NCBI RefSeq assembly: GCF_900090205.1
Contig: NZ_LT607802.1
Location: 4,060,879-4,124,878, forward strand
Reading direction: 5' to 3'
DNA: 64,000 nt
Source of the DNA: Vogesella sp. LIG4
Lineage (GTDB): Bacteria; Pseudomonadota; Gammaproteobacteria; Burkholderiales; Chromobacteriaceae
Shown here: piece after piece, positions 8,375-17,709 of the stretch
How the letters are laid out: each line of letters begins with the position of its first letter
Position numbering within the stretch: position 1 is the first letter of the stretch
Program-made: the position numbers and the translations under genes
Notes under the pieces: generated by a model
The model's input: the letters and a program-made list of their open reading frames with translations, nothing else
Told to the model about the DNA's origin: nothing
The model's database searches: none

Positions 8375-8980
8375 TCAGGAGTTGGCCGCATGATGCCGCG
8401 CCAGTCGCCGCAGCATCGCTGCGGTAGCGCCCCAGATGAAGTAGTCGCCATAGCGCAGCGCATAGAAGTGGCCGGCCACACCGTCGCGCACATAAGGGTG
8501 GCGCTCGTAGGCACTTTCATCCAGCGCCAGCGCCAGCGGCAGCGAGAACACCTCGGCCACCTCCTGTGGCGACGGCTGCGGCAGGAACGAGCCTTGCAGC
8601 AGTGCCAGCACCGGCGTGATGCGGTAGCCGGTTACCGTATCGTAATCCGGCAGCTCGGCCACCACGCGCACCAGTGCCGGCGGCAACCCCACCTCCTCTT
8701 CCGCCTCGCGCAGCGCCGCTACGCGGGCGCTGGCATCCTCGGGCTCGATACGGCCGCCGGGAAAGCTGATCTGCCCGGCGTGGCTGCGCAGATGCGGCGT
8801 GCGGCGGGTGAGCAGGATGCGCCACTCGCCGTCCTGCCAGTGCACGGCCACCAGCACCGCCGCCGCCTTGGCCGGCGGCAAACGCAGGCCCAGGCCGTCC
8901 TCGTCGCCAACCTGCAAGCCGGCAAAGCCGGCCAGCCAGCTTGCCATCGCGTCCATCTCCTGCCACATCATGCGCATCAA
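8375..8980 (-). CDS. NUDIX hydrolase, CoA pyrophosphatase (NudL) type
   Basis: NudL-type enzymes cleave coenzyme A derivatives to 4'-phosphopantetheine and 3',5'-ADP. The 201-residue protein has SHAGQISFPGG directly before the nudix box, which ends LREAEEEVGL, and then DTVTGYRITPV. These are the hallmarks of the NudL subgroup. Its start overlaps the upstream gene by 4 bp (ATGA). The last codons contain a reverse copy of the repeated motif (8382), giving a C-terminal AANS. Substrate is inferred from subgroup, not proven. Confidence 0.88.
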   Translation of the reverse strand: MMRMMWQEMDAMASWLAGFAGLQVGDEDGLGLRLPPAKAAAVLVAVHWQDGEWRILLTRRTPHLRSHAGQISFPGGRIEPEDASARVAALREAEEEVGLPPALVRVVAELPDYDTVTGYRITPVLALLQGSFLPQPSPQEVAEVFSLPLALALDESAYERHPYVRDGVAGHFYALRYGDYFIWGATAAMLRRLARHHAANS

Positions 8981-9621
8981 CCCTTTCTGCGCCCGGCGAT
9001 CTTGGGCAGCGCCAGTTCGCTCCAGTGCGCCAGCAGGCGCAGCGCCACGCCGCCGGCAAATACCAGCTGTACGGCAACCAGGTGATCCCAGCCCAGCTCC
9101 GACAGGCCGTACAGCACCGCGGCCGCCAAGATGGACACCGTGCCGTAGAAGTCCTTGTGCAGGATGAAGGGCACATCGTTCACCATCATGTCGCGCACGA
9201 TGCCGCCGCCCACCGCGGTAACAAAACCCAGCAGGATCACGCCAAAGGCGTTGAGGTGGTATTCCACCCCCAGCTTGGCGCCGGCCAGACTGAACGCCAC
9301 CAGGCCGATGGAGTCGGCAATGATGAACAGCCGGGTCAGCACTTCATTTTCGCGCTTGTGCAGGCGCGCGGCCAGCGCGAACAGCATGCTCAGCGCGATG
9401 ATCACCAGGTTGGTATTGTTCAGGAACACCTGCGGCATGCGGCCAACCAGCATGTCGCGGATGATGCCGCCGCCGATGGCGGTAAGCAGCGTGACAATGA
9501 CGATGCCCAGCAGGTCGAGATGCTTGCGCACCCCCAGCAGGTAACCGGAAATGGCGAATGCCACGGTGCCGATGGCGGCATAGCCGTCGAAATCCAGCAG
9601 GAAACGCCAGACGGGATCCAT
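8977..9621 (-). CDS. TRIC/UPF0126 family membrane protein (YicG-like)
   Basis: This 214-residue inner-membrane protein has the two-fold repeat of the UPF0126 family. The glycine-rich signature appears twice, as AIGGGIIRDML and AVGGGIVRDMM, each in a three-helix unit. Prokaryotic members form trimeric cation channels. GGAGA stands before the ATG at 9621. It is translationally coupled to the nudix gene downstream, although no functional link is known to me. A motif copy lies at 9438. Confidence 0.9.
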   Translation of the reverse strand: MDPVWRFLLDFDGYAAIGTVAFAISGYLLGVRKHLDLLGIVIVTLLTAIGGGIIRDMLVGRMPQVFLNNTNLVIIALSMLFALAARLHKRENEVLTRLFIIADSIGLVAFSLAGAKLGVEYHLNAFGVILLGFVTAVGGGIVRDMMVNDVPFILHKDFYGTVSILAAAVLYGLSELGWDHLVAVQLVFAGGVALRLLAHWSELALPKIAGRRKG

Positions 9622-9632
9622 ATTTCTCCTCG

Positions 9633-9667
9633 CAAAAAAACAAACGCCAGACCCGCAGGCCTGGCGT
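9633..9667 (-). terminator. Terminator of rho
   Basis: On the minus strand ACGCCAG pairs with CTGGCGT across a 10-base loop, followed by TTTG and a run of seven Ts. It lies 23 bp after the rho stop. Confidence 0.85.
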
Positions 9668-9689
9668 ATGGCACGACAACCATCGAATC

Positions 9690-10946
9690 CTAGCGGCGCA
9701 TCGAATCGAAGAACGCCAGGTTGGACTTGGTTGCCCGCAGCTTGTCGAGCATGAACTCCATCGCTTCCAGGTCATCCATCGGGTACAGCAGCTTGCGCAG
9801 CACCCAGATGCGCTGCAGCTGTTCCTGCGGAATCAGCAGCTCTTCGCGGCGGGTGCCGGAGCGGTTGATGTTGATGGCCGGGAAAATCCGCTTTTCCGCC
9901 ATGCGACGGTCAAGGTGGATTTCCATGTTGCCGGTACCCTTGAATTCTTCGTAGATCACGTCATCCATGCGCGAGCCGGTATCTACCAGTGCGGTGGCGA
10001 TGATGGTGAGCGAGCCGCCTTCCTCGATATTACGGGCGGCACCGAAGAAGCGCTTCGGGCGCTGCAGCGCGTTGGCGTCCACACCACCGGTCAGCACCTT
10101 GCCGGAAGCCGGAATCACGGTGTTGTAGGCGCGCGCCAGACGGGTTATGGAATCCAGCAGGATCACCACGTCCTTCTTGTGCTCCACCAGGCGCTTGGCC
10201 TTCTCGATCACCATTTCGGCAACCTGCACGTGGCGGGTGGCCGGTTCGTCGAAGGTGGAGGACACCACTTCGCCCTTCACCGAACGCTGCATCTCGGTCA
10301 CTTCTTCCGGGCGTTCGTCGATCAGCAGCACGATCATCTCCACTTCCGGATGATTGCTGGTGATGGCGTGAGCGATGTGCTTGAGCATCACGGTCTTGCC
10401 GGACTTCGGCGGTGCCACCAGCAGGCCGCGCTGGCCCTTGCCGATCGGCGAGATCAGGTCGATCAGGCGGCTGGTGATGTTTTCCTCGCCGCGGATGTCG
10501 CGCTCCAGGTTCAGGCGCTCGGTCGGGAACAGCGGGGTAAGGTTCTCGAACAGGATCTTGTTCTTGGCCTGCTCCGGCGGGCCGCCGTTCACCTTGTCCA
10601 CCTTCACCAGCGCGAAGTAGCGTTCGCCTTCCTTCGGGGTGCGGATCTCGCCCTCGATGGTATCGCCGGTGTGCAGGTTGAAGCGGCGGATCTGCGACGG
10701 GCTGACATAGATGTCATCCGGGCCGGCCAGGTAGGAGGAATCCGGGCTGCGCAGGAAACCGAAGCCGTCCGGCAGCACTTCCAGCGTACCTTCGCCAAAG
10801 ATGCTTTCGCCTTTTTTGGCCTGGTTTTTCAAAAGGGCAAAGAGCAAATCCTGCTTGCGCAGGCGGCTGGCACCGTCGATTTCATTGGCAATGGCCATTT
10901 CGACGAGTTCGCTCACATGCGTACGCTTGAGATCAGTGAGGTGCAT
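9690..10946 (-). CDS. rho: Transcription termination factor Rho
   Basis: Rho is the hexameric RNA-dependent ATPase that ends many transcripts. The 418-residue protein is of standard length. The N-terminal RNA-binding part has [10 protein letters not shown]. The ATPase core has the P-loop [12 protein letters not shown], the Walker [16 protein letters not shown] and the Q/R loop region GKGQRG. It follows trxA in the same direction, an order also seen in E. coli, but has its own promoter at 11064-11093 and a long leader. No clear ribosome site precedes the ATG. The gene has none of the repeated motif copies. Confidence 0.97.
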   Translation of the reverse strand: MHLTDLKRTHVSELVEMAIANEIDGASRLRKQDLLFALLKNQAKKGESIFGEGTLEVLPDGFGFLRSPDSSYLAGPDDIYVSPSQIRRFNLHTGDTIEGEIRTPKEGERYFALVKVDKVNGGPPEQAKNKILFENLTPLFPTERLNLERDIRGEENITSRLIDLISPIGKGQRGLLVAPPKSGKTVMLKHIAHAITSNHPEVEMIVLLIDERPEEVTEMQRSVKGEVVSSTFDEPATRHVQVAEMVIEKAKRLVEHKKDVVILLDSITRLARAYNTVIPASGKVLTGGVDANALQRPKRFFGAARNIEEGGSLTIIATALVDTGSRMDDVIYEEFKGTGNMEIHLDRRMAEKRIFPAININRSGTRREELLIPQEQLQRIWVLRKLLYPMDDLEAMEFMLDKLRATKSNLAFFDSMRR

Positions 10947-11028
10947 AGTGTGTGCTGTCGGACGTTAATGTCACAAGGGCGGCGCGGGCGCCGGTTCGGG
11001 AAAGACGTGAAGGGGACAGATATGAATC

Positions 11029-11048
11029 GAGCGGCGCAAGTGCCGCTC
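11029..11048 (-). promoter_or_regulatory. Hairpin in the rho leader
   Basis: GAGCGGC and GCCGCTC pair around a 6-base loop, about 10 to 30 nt after the likely start of the rho transcript. No T-run follows, so it is not a simple terminator. Rho is known to control its own leader in E. coli. A similar role here is only a guess. Confidence 0.35.
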
Positions 11049-11063
11049 GTAAGGACTATCCGG

Positions 11064-11093
11064 AAGATAGTGGATGAGTCGCCGGCTTGTCAA
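11064..11093 (-). promoter_or_regulatory. Promoter of rho
   Basis: On the minus strand TTGACA (11088-11093) is followed after 18 bp by TATCTT (11064-11069). It lies just past the trxA terminator and leaves a leader of about 110 nt before rho. Confidence 0.6.
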
Positions 11094-11107
11094 TGCCGGA
11101 TGACAAA

Positions 11108-11132
11108 CGGCCCGCCGATAAAGGGCGGGCCG
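11108..11132 (-). terminator. Terminator of trxA
   Basis: CGGCCCGCC and GGCGGGCCG pair around a 7-base loop. TTTGTCAT follows on the minus strand. It lies 25 bp after the trxA stop and separates trxA from rho. Confidence 0.7.
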
Positions 11133-11156
11133 CTGGGTTCAAGCCATTGGAATGGC

Positions 11157-11486
11157 TTACAGCTGGGCGTTCAGAAACTCGATCAGCTGGGTCTTGGACA
11201 GTGCGCCCACCTTGGTGGCGGCCACTTCGCCGTTCTTGAACAGCATCAGGGTGGGGATGCCGCGGATGCCGAACTTCGGCGGGGTGGCTTCGTTCTGGTC
11301 GATGTTCAGCTTGGCGATGGTCAGGCGGCCCTGGTATTCCTTGGCCACGTCGTCCAGGATCGGCGCGATCATCTTGCACGGGCCGCACCATTCCGCCCAG
11401 TAATCCACCAGTACCGGGCCTTGGGCTTTCAGAACTTCCTGCTCAAAAGAATCATCGGTTACATGCAGAATCAGCTCGCTGCTCAT
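11157..11486 (-). CDS. trxA: Thioredoxin 1
   Basis: The cytoplasmic disulfide reductase, 109 residues, has the active site WCGPC in [10 protein letters not shown] and the cis-proline segment [10 protein letters not shown]. The ATG at 11486 has an AGAGGA site. An upstream in-frame ATG at 11591 would add 35 residues and overlap the fabI promoter region, so it is rejected. It is divergent from fabI and followed by rho. Confidence 0.97.
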   Translation of the reverse strand: MSSELILHVTDDSFEQEVLKAQGPVLVDYWAEWCGPCKMIAPILDDVAKEYQGRLTIAKLNIDQNEATPPKFGIRGIPTLMLFKNGEVAATKVGALSKTQLIEFLNAQL

Positions 11487-11622
11487 GGGGTAGTCCTCTC
11501 GATGGATTTTGTTGATGTGGGATGGGTCGATGTTAGCAACAGGGCACGGCAGCGGCAACCCTGATTCCCGCGCGCCTATTGCCGGCAACATAGAGAAACG
11601 AGACTGTCTGACAATTGCTGGT

Positions 11623-11628
11623 TATAAT
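11623..11628 (+). promoter_or_regulatory. -10 box of fabI
   Basis: A perfect TATAAT lies 31 bp before the fabI ATG. No matching -35 box is clear at 17 bp. Confidence 0.45.
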
Positions 11629-11659
11629 GCCGCGCTAAATCGGTTGAAGAGGATTCAAT

Positions 11660-12448
11660 ATGGGTTTCCTGCAAGGCAAGAAGATTCTGATCACCGGGAT
11701 GATCTCCAATCGTTCCATTGCCTACGGCATCGCACAGGCCTGTCACCGCGAAGGCGCCGAACTGGCCTTCACCTACGTGGTGGACAAGCTGGAAGAGCGC
11801 GTGCGCGAAATGGCCGCCGACTTCGGCAGCAGCCTGGTATACCGCTGCGACGTGCAGAACGACGACGAAATCAACCAGCTGTTCGTCGACCTGGGCAAGA
11901 CCTGGGACGGGCTGGATGGCCTGGTGCACGCCATTGCCTTCGCCCCGCGCGAATCGCTGGAAGGCGACTTCCTGGACGCCCTGTCCCGCGAAGCATTCCA
12001 GACCGCGCATGACGTGTCTGCCTACAGCTTCCCGGCACTGGCCAAGGCCGCGCGCCCGATGATGCAGGGCCGCAATGCCGCACTGCTGACCCTGTCCTAC
12101 CTGGGTGCGGTACGTGCCATCCCGAACTACAACGTGATGGGTCTGGCCAAGGCCAGCCTGGAAGCCTCGGTACGCTTCATGGCTGCCAGCCTGGGCAAGG
12201 ACGGCATCCGTGTGAACGGCATTTCCGCCGGCCCGATCAAGACCCTGGCCGCCGCCGGCATCTCCGGCTTCGGCAAGCTGCTGAGCATGGCTGCCAACCA
12301 GTCCTGTCTGCGCCGCAACGTGACCACCGAGGAAGTGGGCAACTCCGCCGCCTTCCTGCTGTCGGACCTGGCTTCCGGCATTACCGGTGAGATCACCTAC
12401 GTTGACGCCGGCTTCAGCATCAACTCGCTGAACGTACCGGACGCATAA
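11660..12448 (+). CDS. fabI: Enoyl-[acyl-carrier-protein] reductase (NADH)
   Basis: FabI carries out the last step of each fatty acid elongation round and is the target of triclosan. The 262-residue protein has the SDR fold with [10 protein letters not shown] at the cofactor site and the catalytic Tyr-x6-Lys in [22 protein letters not shown] is the substrate-binding loop. AGAGGA lies ahead of the ATG at 11660. A very long perfect hairpin follows the stop. Confidence 0.97.
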   Translation: MGFLQGKKILITGMISNRSIAYGIAQACHREGAELAFTYVVDKLEERVREMAADFGSSLVYRCDVQNDDEINQLFVDLGKTWDGLDGLVHAIAFAPRESLEGDFLDALSREAFQTAHDVSAYSFPALAKAARPMMQGRNAALLTLSYLGAVRAIPNYNVMGLAKASLEASVRFMAASLGKDGIRVNGISAGPIKTLAAAGISGFGKLLSMAANQSCLRRNVTTEEVGNSAAFLLSDLASGITGEITYVDAGFSINSLNVPDA

Positions 12449-12482
12449 GAAGCCCGTGCCGCCCGCAAGGGCGCGCCCAGGC

Positions 12483-12550
12483 AAAAGCCCGGGGCGGGGT
12501 AATGAAGCATGCCAACAGGCAACTGTTTCATTACCCCGCCCCGGGCTTTT
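12483..12550. terminator. Bidirectional terminator with a perfect 24-bp stem
   Basis: The arms at 12483-12506 and 12527-12550 pair without mismatch around a 20-base loop. The outer ends are AAAA and TTTT, so it can end both fabI and the convergent DUF2059 gene. The stem is much longer than is usual for a terminator. Confidence 0.85.
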
Positions 12551-12624
12551 TGTCGTTCACGGGCTACACTGCACACCTGCTGCCTGCACCGGGTGGGGCC
12601 ACCAGGCCCCCTGCCCGGCCAGTA

Positions 12625-13164
12625 TTACTTGGTGATGCTCTTGCCGTAGGTCTCGGCGAGTGCGCGCATCTTGGGCAGCAGCGTTTTCTCGCCGCCAGCC
12701 AGCATGTTCTTGATGATGCCATCCACCACCGCCGGCTGCAGCTTGACCAGCTTCTGCCCGGCCGGCGTCTTGTAGAAGGCCACGATCTGCTGCAGTTCGG
12801 CAGCAGAGAACTGCGCGCTGTAGCCCTTGGCCACTTCCTGCTCGAACTGCTTCTTCACCGGTGCGGAGGCAAAGTAATCCACTGCCGCCTTGTGCACGCC
12901 ATCCATATAGCCCTTGAAGCCATCCTGGGCCTTTTTCTGCTGCTCTGGCGTCAGGTTGACCTTGTTCTTGGCAAAGTATTCCTGCAGCAGCGGGCCGGCG
13001 GAACTGGTGGTGCGCAGTGCCAGGTCGTTAAGCACATTACCCAGCCCTATCTGCTGCGCCAGTTCCTTGGCGGCGGCATCCTGGGCGGCATCGGCGTGGG
13101 CCAGCAGCGGCAGGCTCAGTGCCAGTACGGCAACAACTGTCTTCATCGAACGAATGGCAAACAT
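12625..13164 (-). CDS. Secreted DUF2059 domain protein
   Basis: The 179-residue protein starts with a signal peptide (MKTVVAVLALSLPLLAHADA region) and is probably periplasmic. The C-terminal half has the DUF2059 pattern FSAAELQQIVAFYKTPAGQK. The family has no agreed function. The ATG at 13164 has AAGGA seven bases ahead. An ATG at 13146 is a possible alternative. It is the last of three minus-strand genes after the MsbA-like exporter and the NdpA protein. Confidence 0.85.
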   Translation of the reverse strand: MFAIRSMKTVVAVLALSLPLLAHADAAQDAAAKELAQQIGLGNVLNDLALRTTSSAGPLLQEYFAKNKVNLTPEQQKKAQDGFKGYMDGVHKAAVDYFASAPVKKQFEQEVAKGYSAQFSAAELQQIVAFYKTPAGQKLVKLQPAVVDGIIKNMLAGGEKTLLPKMRALAETYGKSITK

Positions 13165-13185
13165 GAAACATCCTTTGATCATGGG

Positions 13186-13194
13186 TTGGCCGCA
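13186..13194 (-). repeat. Copy of the TGCGGCCAAC motif (intergenic)
   Basis: It sits in the 71-bp gap between the NdpA stop and the DUF2059 start, about 20 bp before the start codon. It is a single copy without an inverted partner. Confidence 0.8.
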
Positions 13195-13235
13195 AGTTTG
13201 ACACCCCGCGGCAAGGCCGGTCAAAACGGTTGGCT

Positions 13236-14246
13236 TTATTCTTCGCGCTGCAGCAGGTGCAGGGTCAGCGTCAATTCGCCATTGTCGCCCTTCACGCTCT
13301 GCACGTTCTGCAGACTGAGGTCGGACGGCAGCAGCAGGCTGACACCATGCCCCACCCCCACCTTGCTCCAGAATTTCTCCAGCCGCTTGGCCACGCCCTG
13401 CGCCGGCAGCGGCGCCTCGCTTTCCAGCGAAAAGCCGTAGCTTTCCGCCGCGTTGTCGAACAGCCGGTTCACTTCATTCGCCGGCACGTAGCGCTCGGCC
13501 ATGTCGGCCATATCGCGCGGCGATACCTCCGGCTCGCTCTTGCAGTGCGTCAGCACCTCGTCGCGGAAGCGCAGCTGCTCGGCCGGGTCGGCAATCTCCT
13601 CCGCCACCTGCTCGATCACCTCGGCCACCAGCTTGCTGGTGGAGCTGCTGTCCGGCACGCGCAGCGCGCGCAGGAAGTCGTCCACCCAGAACTTGGCCTC
13701 GTGGCCCAGGCGGTCCACCGCGTACAGCTGCGGGCCGCTTTCCAGCACCAGCGCGCCCTTGTCGATCAGGCGCGGGTTGATGCCGGAGGCGTGGCTGATG
13801 TCGAACACCTCGCCGCTTTCGATGATGGTGAGGAAGTCCTCCTGGATCTCGGCCTTGAAGATGCCCAGCGCGCGCTGCGGTGCATCGGCTTCGCCGAGGC
13901 CGGAGAACAGGATGATCAGCAGGTCGCCGGCAGCGATATTGGGGTGCTGCGAGCGTGCGTACAGGTGCTTGGCAATCTGCCCCGACACCTCCAGCAGATC
14001 CACCTCGCCACGGAAGAAGCGGCGGCTGTAGTGGTACAGCTCATTGAGGTTGAGATCGGTCTCGTGCACGAACTGGAACTTCTTCTTGTCCGACACGATG
14101 CCCTTCAGGTAGCCCTCCAGAATCAGCGCCGACACCGCCTCGTCCACGCCGATGGCCTTGCCGGACAACTGCAAGGGTTCGCCGCGGCTGGGGTTGCCCA
14201 CACGGTGGATGACCAGTCGTTCTACTCTGGCTTCGCTGATTTGCAT
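13236..14246 (-). CDS. Nucleoid-associated protein NdpA/YejK family
   Basis: The 336-residue protein matches the 37-kDa nucleoid-associated family in length and in segments such as the RVERLVIHRVGN start, LLIILFSGL and DISHASGINPRLI. YejK binds DNA and interacts with topoisomerases in E. coli. It follows the ABC exporter by 53 bp in the same direction. Confidence 0.9.
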   Translation of the reverse strand: MQISEARVERLVIHRVGNPSRGEPLQLSGKAIGVDEAVSALILEGYLKGIVSDKKKFQFVHETDLNLNELYHYSRRFFRGEVDLLEVSGQIAKHLYARSQHPNIAAGDLLIILFSGLGEADAPQRALGIFKAEIQEDFLTIIESGEVFDISHASGINPRLIDKGALVLESGPQLYAVDRLGHEAKFWVDDFLRALRVPDSSSTSKLVAEVIEQVAEEIADPAEQLRFRDEVLTHCKSEPEVSPRDMADMAERYVPANEVNRLFDNAAESYGFSLESEAPLPAQGVAKRLEKFWSKVGVGHGVSLLLPSDLSLQNVQSVKGDNGELTLTLHLLQREE

Positions 14247-14299
14247 GCTGTGTCCTACTCCCGGGAACCTCGAAAAGCAGGGCTGTTCGAGGTATCTGT

Positions 14300-16114
14300 C
14301 TATTTACTGGAGGCGGGATTATCGCCGCCCGCTGCTTCTGCAACAAGGTTAGCCGCATGGTTGCCGGCAGCGCCGAACTGCAATGCGGCCAACCTTGCGT
14401 ACAGCGGCGAGCGCGCCAGCAGCTCCTCATGGCGGCCTTCCGCCACGATGCGGCCGGCGTCCAGCACCACGATGCGATCCGCCTGCTTCACCGTGGCCAG
14501 GCGGTGGGCGATCACCAGCGTGGTGCGATTGGCCGCGGCGCGCTCCAGCGCCGCCTGCACCAGCTGCTCCGACTCGGCATCCAGCGCGCTGGTGGCCTCG
14601 TCCAGCAGCAGTATCGGCGGATTCTTCAGGATGGCGCGGGCAATGGCGATGCGCTGGCGCTGGCCGCCGGACAGCCGCACCCCGCGCTCACCCAGAAAGC
14701 TGTGGTAGCCCTGCGGCAGTTTTTCGATGAAGTCATGCGCCGCGGCTGCCTGTGCGGCGGCGATCACCTCGGCGTCAGTCGCCTCCGTCCGGCCGTAGCG
14801 GATGTTCTCCAGCGCGCTGGCGGCAAAGATCACCGTGTCCTGCAGCACGATGCCGACGTGGCGGCGCAACTCGGCCGGGTCCAGCTGCGCCACGGCGGCG
14901 CCGTTGATGCTGATGCGGCCAACTTGCGGGTCGTAAAAGCGCAGCAGCAGCTGGAACAGCGTGCTCTTGCCGGCGCCGGACGGCCCTACCAGTGCCACCT
15001 GCTCGCCCGGTTTCACCCACAGACTGACGCCATCCAGCGACGGCATGCCGGGGCGCGACGGGTAGGCAAAGCCTACGTCTTGCAGGCGAATACCCTCGCC
15101 CGTGGCCGGCAAGGGCTGCGGCCTGGCCGGCGGCAGCACCGGCGAGCGCTGCGCCAGCAGCGCCAGCAGCCGCTCGGTGGCGCCGGCGGCGCGCTGCAGA
15201 TCGCCCCATACCTCGGCCACCGCGCCTATCGAGCCGGCGGTCACCACCGCGTAGAGGATGAACTGTGCCAGCTGGCCGCTGCTCATCTGCCCGGCCAGCA
15301 CCGCGTGCGCGCCCAGCCACAGCACGAACACGATGGCGCCGAACACCAGCAGGATGACGATGGCGGTGAGCTGGCTGCGGGCACGCACGCGCGCCAGCGC
15401 GGTATCGAAACCGCGCGTCACCGAGGCACCGAAGCGCTCCCGCTCGTAGTCCTCCTGCGCGAAGGCCTGCACCGTCTGCACCGCGTTCAGCGTCTCGCCA
15501 GCCAGCGCGCTGGAATCGGCGATGCGGTCCTGGCTGGCGCGCGACAGCGCACGCACGCGGCGGCCGTAGATCATGATCGGCAGCACCACCACCATCAGGG
15601 TGATCAGGATGTAGCCGGTGAGGCTGGGGCTGGTCACTGCCAGCATCACCAGGCCGCCCAGCATCAGCAGTACGTTACGCAGGCCCATGGACAGGCTGGT
15701 GCCCACCACCGTCTGCACCAGGGTGGTGTCGGTGGTGAGCCGCGACAGCACCTCGCCGGTCTGCAGCGTCTCGAAGTATTCCGGGCTCATGGCGATGACG
15801 TGGCGGTACACCGCGCTGCGCATGTCGGCGGTGACGCGCTCGCCCAGCCACGACACCAGGTAAAAGCGCAGCGCGGTGAACAGCGCCAGCACCGCCGCCA
15901 CCGCGAACAGCGCCAGAAAGTAGCCGTCCACCGCCTCGCGGCGGGCAAAGGCGTGGTCGATCAGGTAGCGGAACGCCACCGGCAGCAGCAGCGTGGCACC
16001 GGCAGCCATCAGCAGTGCCAGTGCCGCCAGCACGAAGCGCCCGCGGTAGGGGCGCATGAACGGCAGCAGGCCGGATAGCGGCGTCAGCCGCTGCAACAGG
16101 AAGGATCGTTTCAC
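14300..16114 (-). CDS. ABC transporter with fused membrane and ATPase domains (MsbA/LmrA type)
   Basis: This half-size exporter of 604 residues has six membrane helices (about residues 15-300). The ATPase domain has Walker A GPSGAGKST, signature LSGGQRQR, Walker B ILLLDEATSALD and the H-loop VIAHRLATV. The likely substrate is a lipid or hydrophobic compound, not known exactly. The GTG at 16114 is chosen because GGGAG lies six bases ahead. An in-frame ATG at 16147 has no such site. The last codons contain one perfect motif copy (14384) and one degenerate inverted copy (near 14350), and 14914 is another copy. Confidence 0.9.
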   Translation of the reverse strand: MKRSFLLQRLTPLSGLLPFMRPYRGRFVLAALALLMAAGATLLLPVAFRYLIDHAFARREAVDGYFLALFAVAAVLALFTALRFYLVSWLGERVTADMRSAVYRHVIAMSPEYFETLQTGEVLSRLTTDTTLVQTVVGTSLSMGLRNVLLMLGGLVMLAVTSPSLTGYILITLMVVVLPIMIYGRRVRALSRASQDRIADSSALAGETLNAVQTVQAFAQEDYERERFGASVTRGFDTALARVRARSQLTAIVILLVFGAIVFVLWLGAHAVLAGQMSSGQLAQFILYAVVTAGSIGAVAEVWGDLQRAAGATERLLALLAQRSPVLPPARPQPLPATGEGIRLQDVGFAYPSRPGMPSLDGVSLWVKPGEQVALVGPSGAGKSTLFQLLLRFYDPQVGRISINGAAVAQLDPAELRRHVGIVLQDTVIFAASALENIRYGRTEATDAEVIAAAQAAAAHDFIEKLPQGYHSFLGERGVRLSGGQRQRIAIARAILKNPPILLLDEATSALDAESEQLVQAALERAAANRTTLVIAHRLATVKQADRIVVLDAGRIVAEGRHEELLARSPLYARLAALQFGAAGNHAANLVAEAAGGDNPASSK

Positions 16115-16250
16115 CGCCGCTCCCGCAAGAAGATAAACCCTGTACATGCTGCCACCGGCACGCATTTCAAGCCGGCCGCAGCCCGTGGCGCTTGCCTCCC
16201 CGCGGCAATGGCGGCAGCATGACCTGGCCGCCTGGCTTGCCATGCCGCCT

Positions 16251-16259
16251 TGCGGCCAA
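16251..16259 (+). repeat. Copy of the TGCGGCCAAC motif (intergenic)
   Basis: A single copy lies about 60 bp ahead of corA, between the divergent exporter and corA genes. Confidence 0.8.
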
Positions 16260-16319
16260 CATAACATAAGCACACACCGCCAGACCGCGAGCACGCGGCA
16301 GCAAGCGGGGGAGACTGCC

Positions 16320-17291
16320 ATGCTGATCAACTGCGTTGCCTACCAGAACGGCCGGAAACTGGCCGACCTGCCGCGCGAGGACATCCACGACTACCTGCTG
16401 CGCCCGGACTGCTTTGTGTGGGTGGCGCTGCGCGAGCCGGACCCAGCGGAACTGGACGCCATGGCGCAGCAGTTCGAACTGCACGAACTGGCAGTGGAGG
16501 ACGCGCGCAACGGCCACCAGCGCCCCAAGCTGGAGGAATACGGCGATACCCTGTTCTGCGTGCTGCAGACACTGGAGCCCACCGAATCGGGCGAGTTGCG
16601 CGTAGGCGAGATGGACCTGTTCGTGGGCGCCAACTTCGTGCTGTCCATCCGCAATGGCACGCGCCAGGGCTTCCAGAGCGTGCGCGACCGCTGCGAGCAT
16701 GAACCGGAGCTGCTGCAGATTGGCGCCGGCTTCGTGTTCTACGCGCTGATAGATGCAGTGGTGGACCGCTACTTTGCCGTGATGCACCAGCTGGAGGACG
16801 AGCTGGACGAACTGGAAGAGCGGCTGTTCAACCGCAAGAGTTCGGCACGACGCAATATCGAGGACCTGTACAGCCTCAAACGCAAGCTGGTCACCGTCAG
16901 CCACGCCGTGATCCCGCTGCACGAAGCAGTGGCACGCCTGCACGGCGGCCGCGTGCCGCGGGTGTGCGGCGGGCTGCACGACTACTACCGTGACGTGGAC
17001 GACCACCTCGCACGCATCATCCGCAGCCTGGAATCGCAGCGCGACATGCTCGCTACCGCCATCCAGGTGAACCTGGCAATGATCTCGCTGGACGACTCCA
17101 GCGTGAGCAAGCAGCTGGCGGCCTGGGCGGCGCTGTTCGCGGTGCCCACCATGATCGCCGGCATCTACGGCATGAACTTCCAGAACATGCCGGAGCTGAA
17201 AAGCGTGGACGGCTACCCGGTAACGCTGCTGGTGATGGCGGTGCTGGACCTGCTGCTGTGGTGGCGCTTCAAGAAGGTGGGGTGGTTGTAG
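16320..17291 (+). CDS. corA: CorA family Mg2+/Co2+ transporter
   Basis: The 323-residue protein has a large cytoplasmic N-terminal domain and two C-terminal helices. The first helix ends in the diagnostic YGMNF motif (GIYGMNFQNMPEL). It forms a homopentameric channel for divalent cations. GGGGGAGA lies before the ATG at 16320. Upstream in-frame codons overlap the start of the divergent exporter. Zn2+ efflux (ZntB-like) is an alternative role. Confidence 0.92.
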   Translation: MLINCVAYQNGRKLADLPREDIHDYLLRPDCFVWVALREPDPAELDAMAQQFELHELAVEDARNGHQRPKLEEYGDTLFCVLQTLEPTESGELRVGEMDLFVGANFVLSIRNGTRQGFQSVRDRCEHEPELLQIGAGFVFYALIDAVVDRYFAVMHQLEDELDELEERLFNRKSSARRNIEDLYSLKRKLVTVSHAVIPLHEAVARLHGGRVPRVCGGLHDYYRDVDDHLARIIRSLESQRDMLATAIQVNLAMISLDDSSVSKQLAAWAALFAVPTMIAGIYGMNFQNMPELKSVDGYPVTLLVMAVLDLLLWWRFKKVGWL

Positions 17292-17642
17292 GCCATGCGC
17301 TGCAATGCAAAAGCCCTGCGGCACCGCAGGGCTTTACCGAATGCAAAAAGCCCGTGTCTTGCGACACGGGCTTCAGGCTGCTGACCGCCTACCCTGCTCA
17401 CGTTCTACCGGACCCGGCACCGCCGGGCCGCTCCTGCCCGGTGGTCGAGCCGGCAGCCTTCCTGCTTACATAACCAAAGCCCTGCGGCACACGCAGGGCT
17501 TTACCGAATGCAAAAAGCCCGTGTCTTGCGACACGGGCTTCAGGCTGCTGACCGCCTACCCTGCTCACGTTCTACCGGACCCGGCACCGCCGGGCCGCTC
17601 CTGCCCGGTGGTCGAGCCGGCAGCCTTCCTGCTTACATAACC

Positions 17643-17669
17643 AAAGCCCTGCGGCACACGCAGGGCTTT
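17643..17669 (-). terminator. Second terminator behind tRNA-Tyr
   Basis: AAAGCCCTGCG and CGCAGGGCTTT pair around a 5-base loop. The same hairpin recurs in the two full repeat units. Confidence 0.7.
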
Positions 17670-17679
17670 GCCAAATGCG

Positions 17680-17709
17680 AAAAGCCCGTGTCTTTCGACA
17701 CGGGCTTTT
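17680..17709 (-). terminator. Terminator of tRNA-Tyr
   Basis: A 13-bp perfect stem (AAAAGCCCGTGTC with its complement) with a 4-base loop lies 8 bp after the tRNA CCA end. Four Ts follow on the minus strand. Confidence 0.85.

Noticed and set aside
14342..14398. Inverted motif pair at the end of the MsbA-like gene as a terminator
   Set aside because: It lies inside the coding sequence, 42 to 98 bases before the stop. One copy is degenerate (TTAGCCGCA) and the gap between arms is long.
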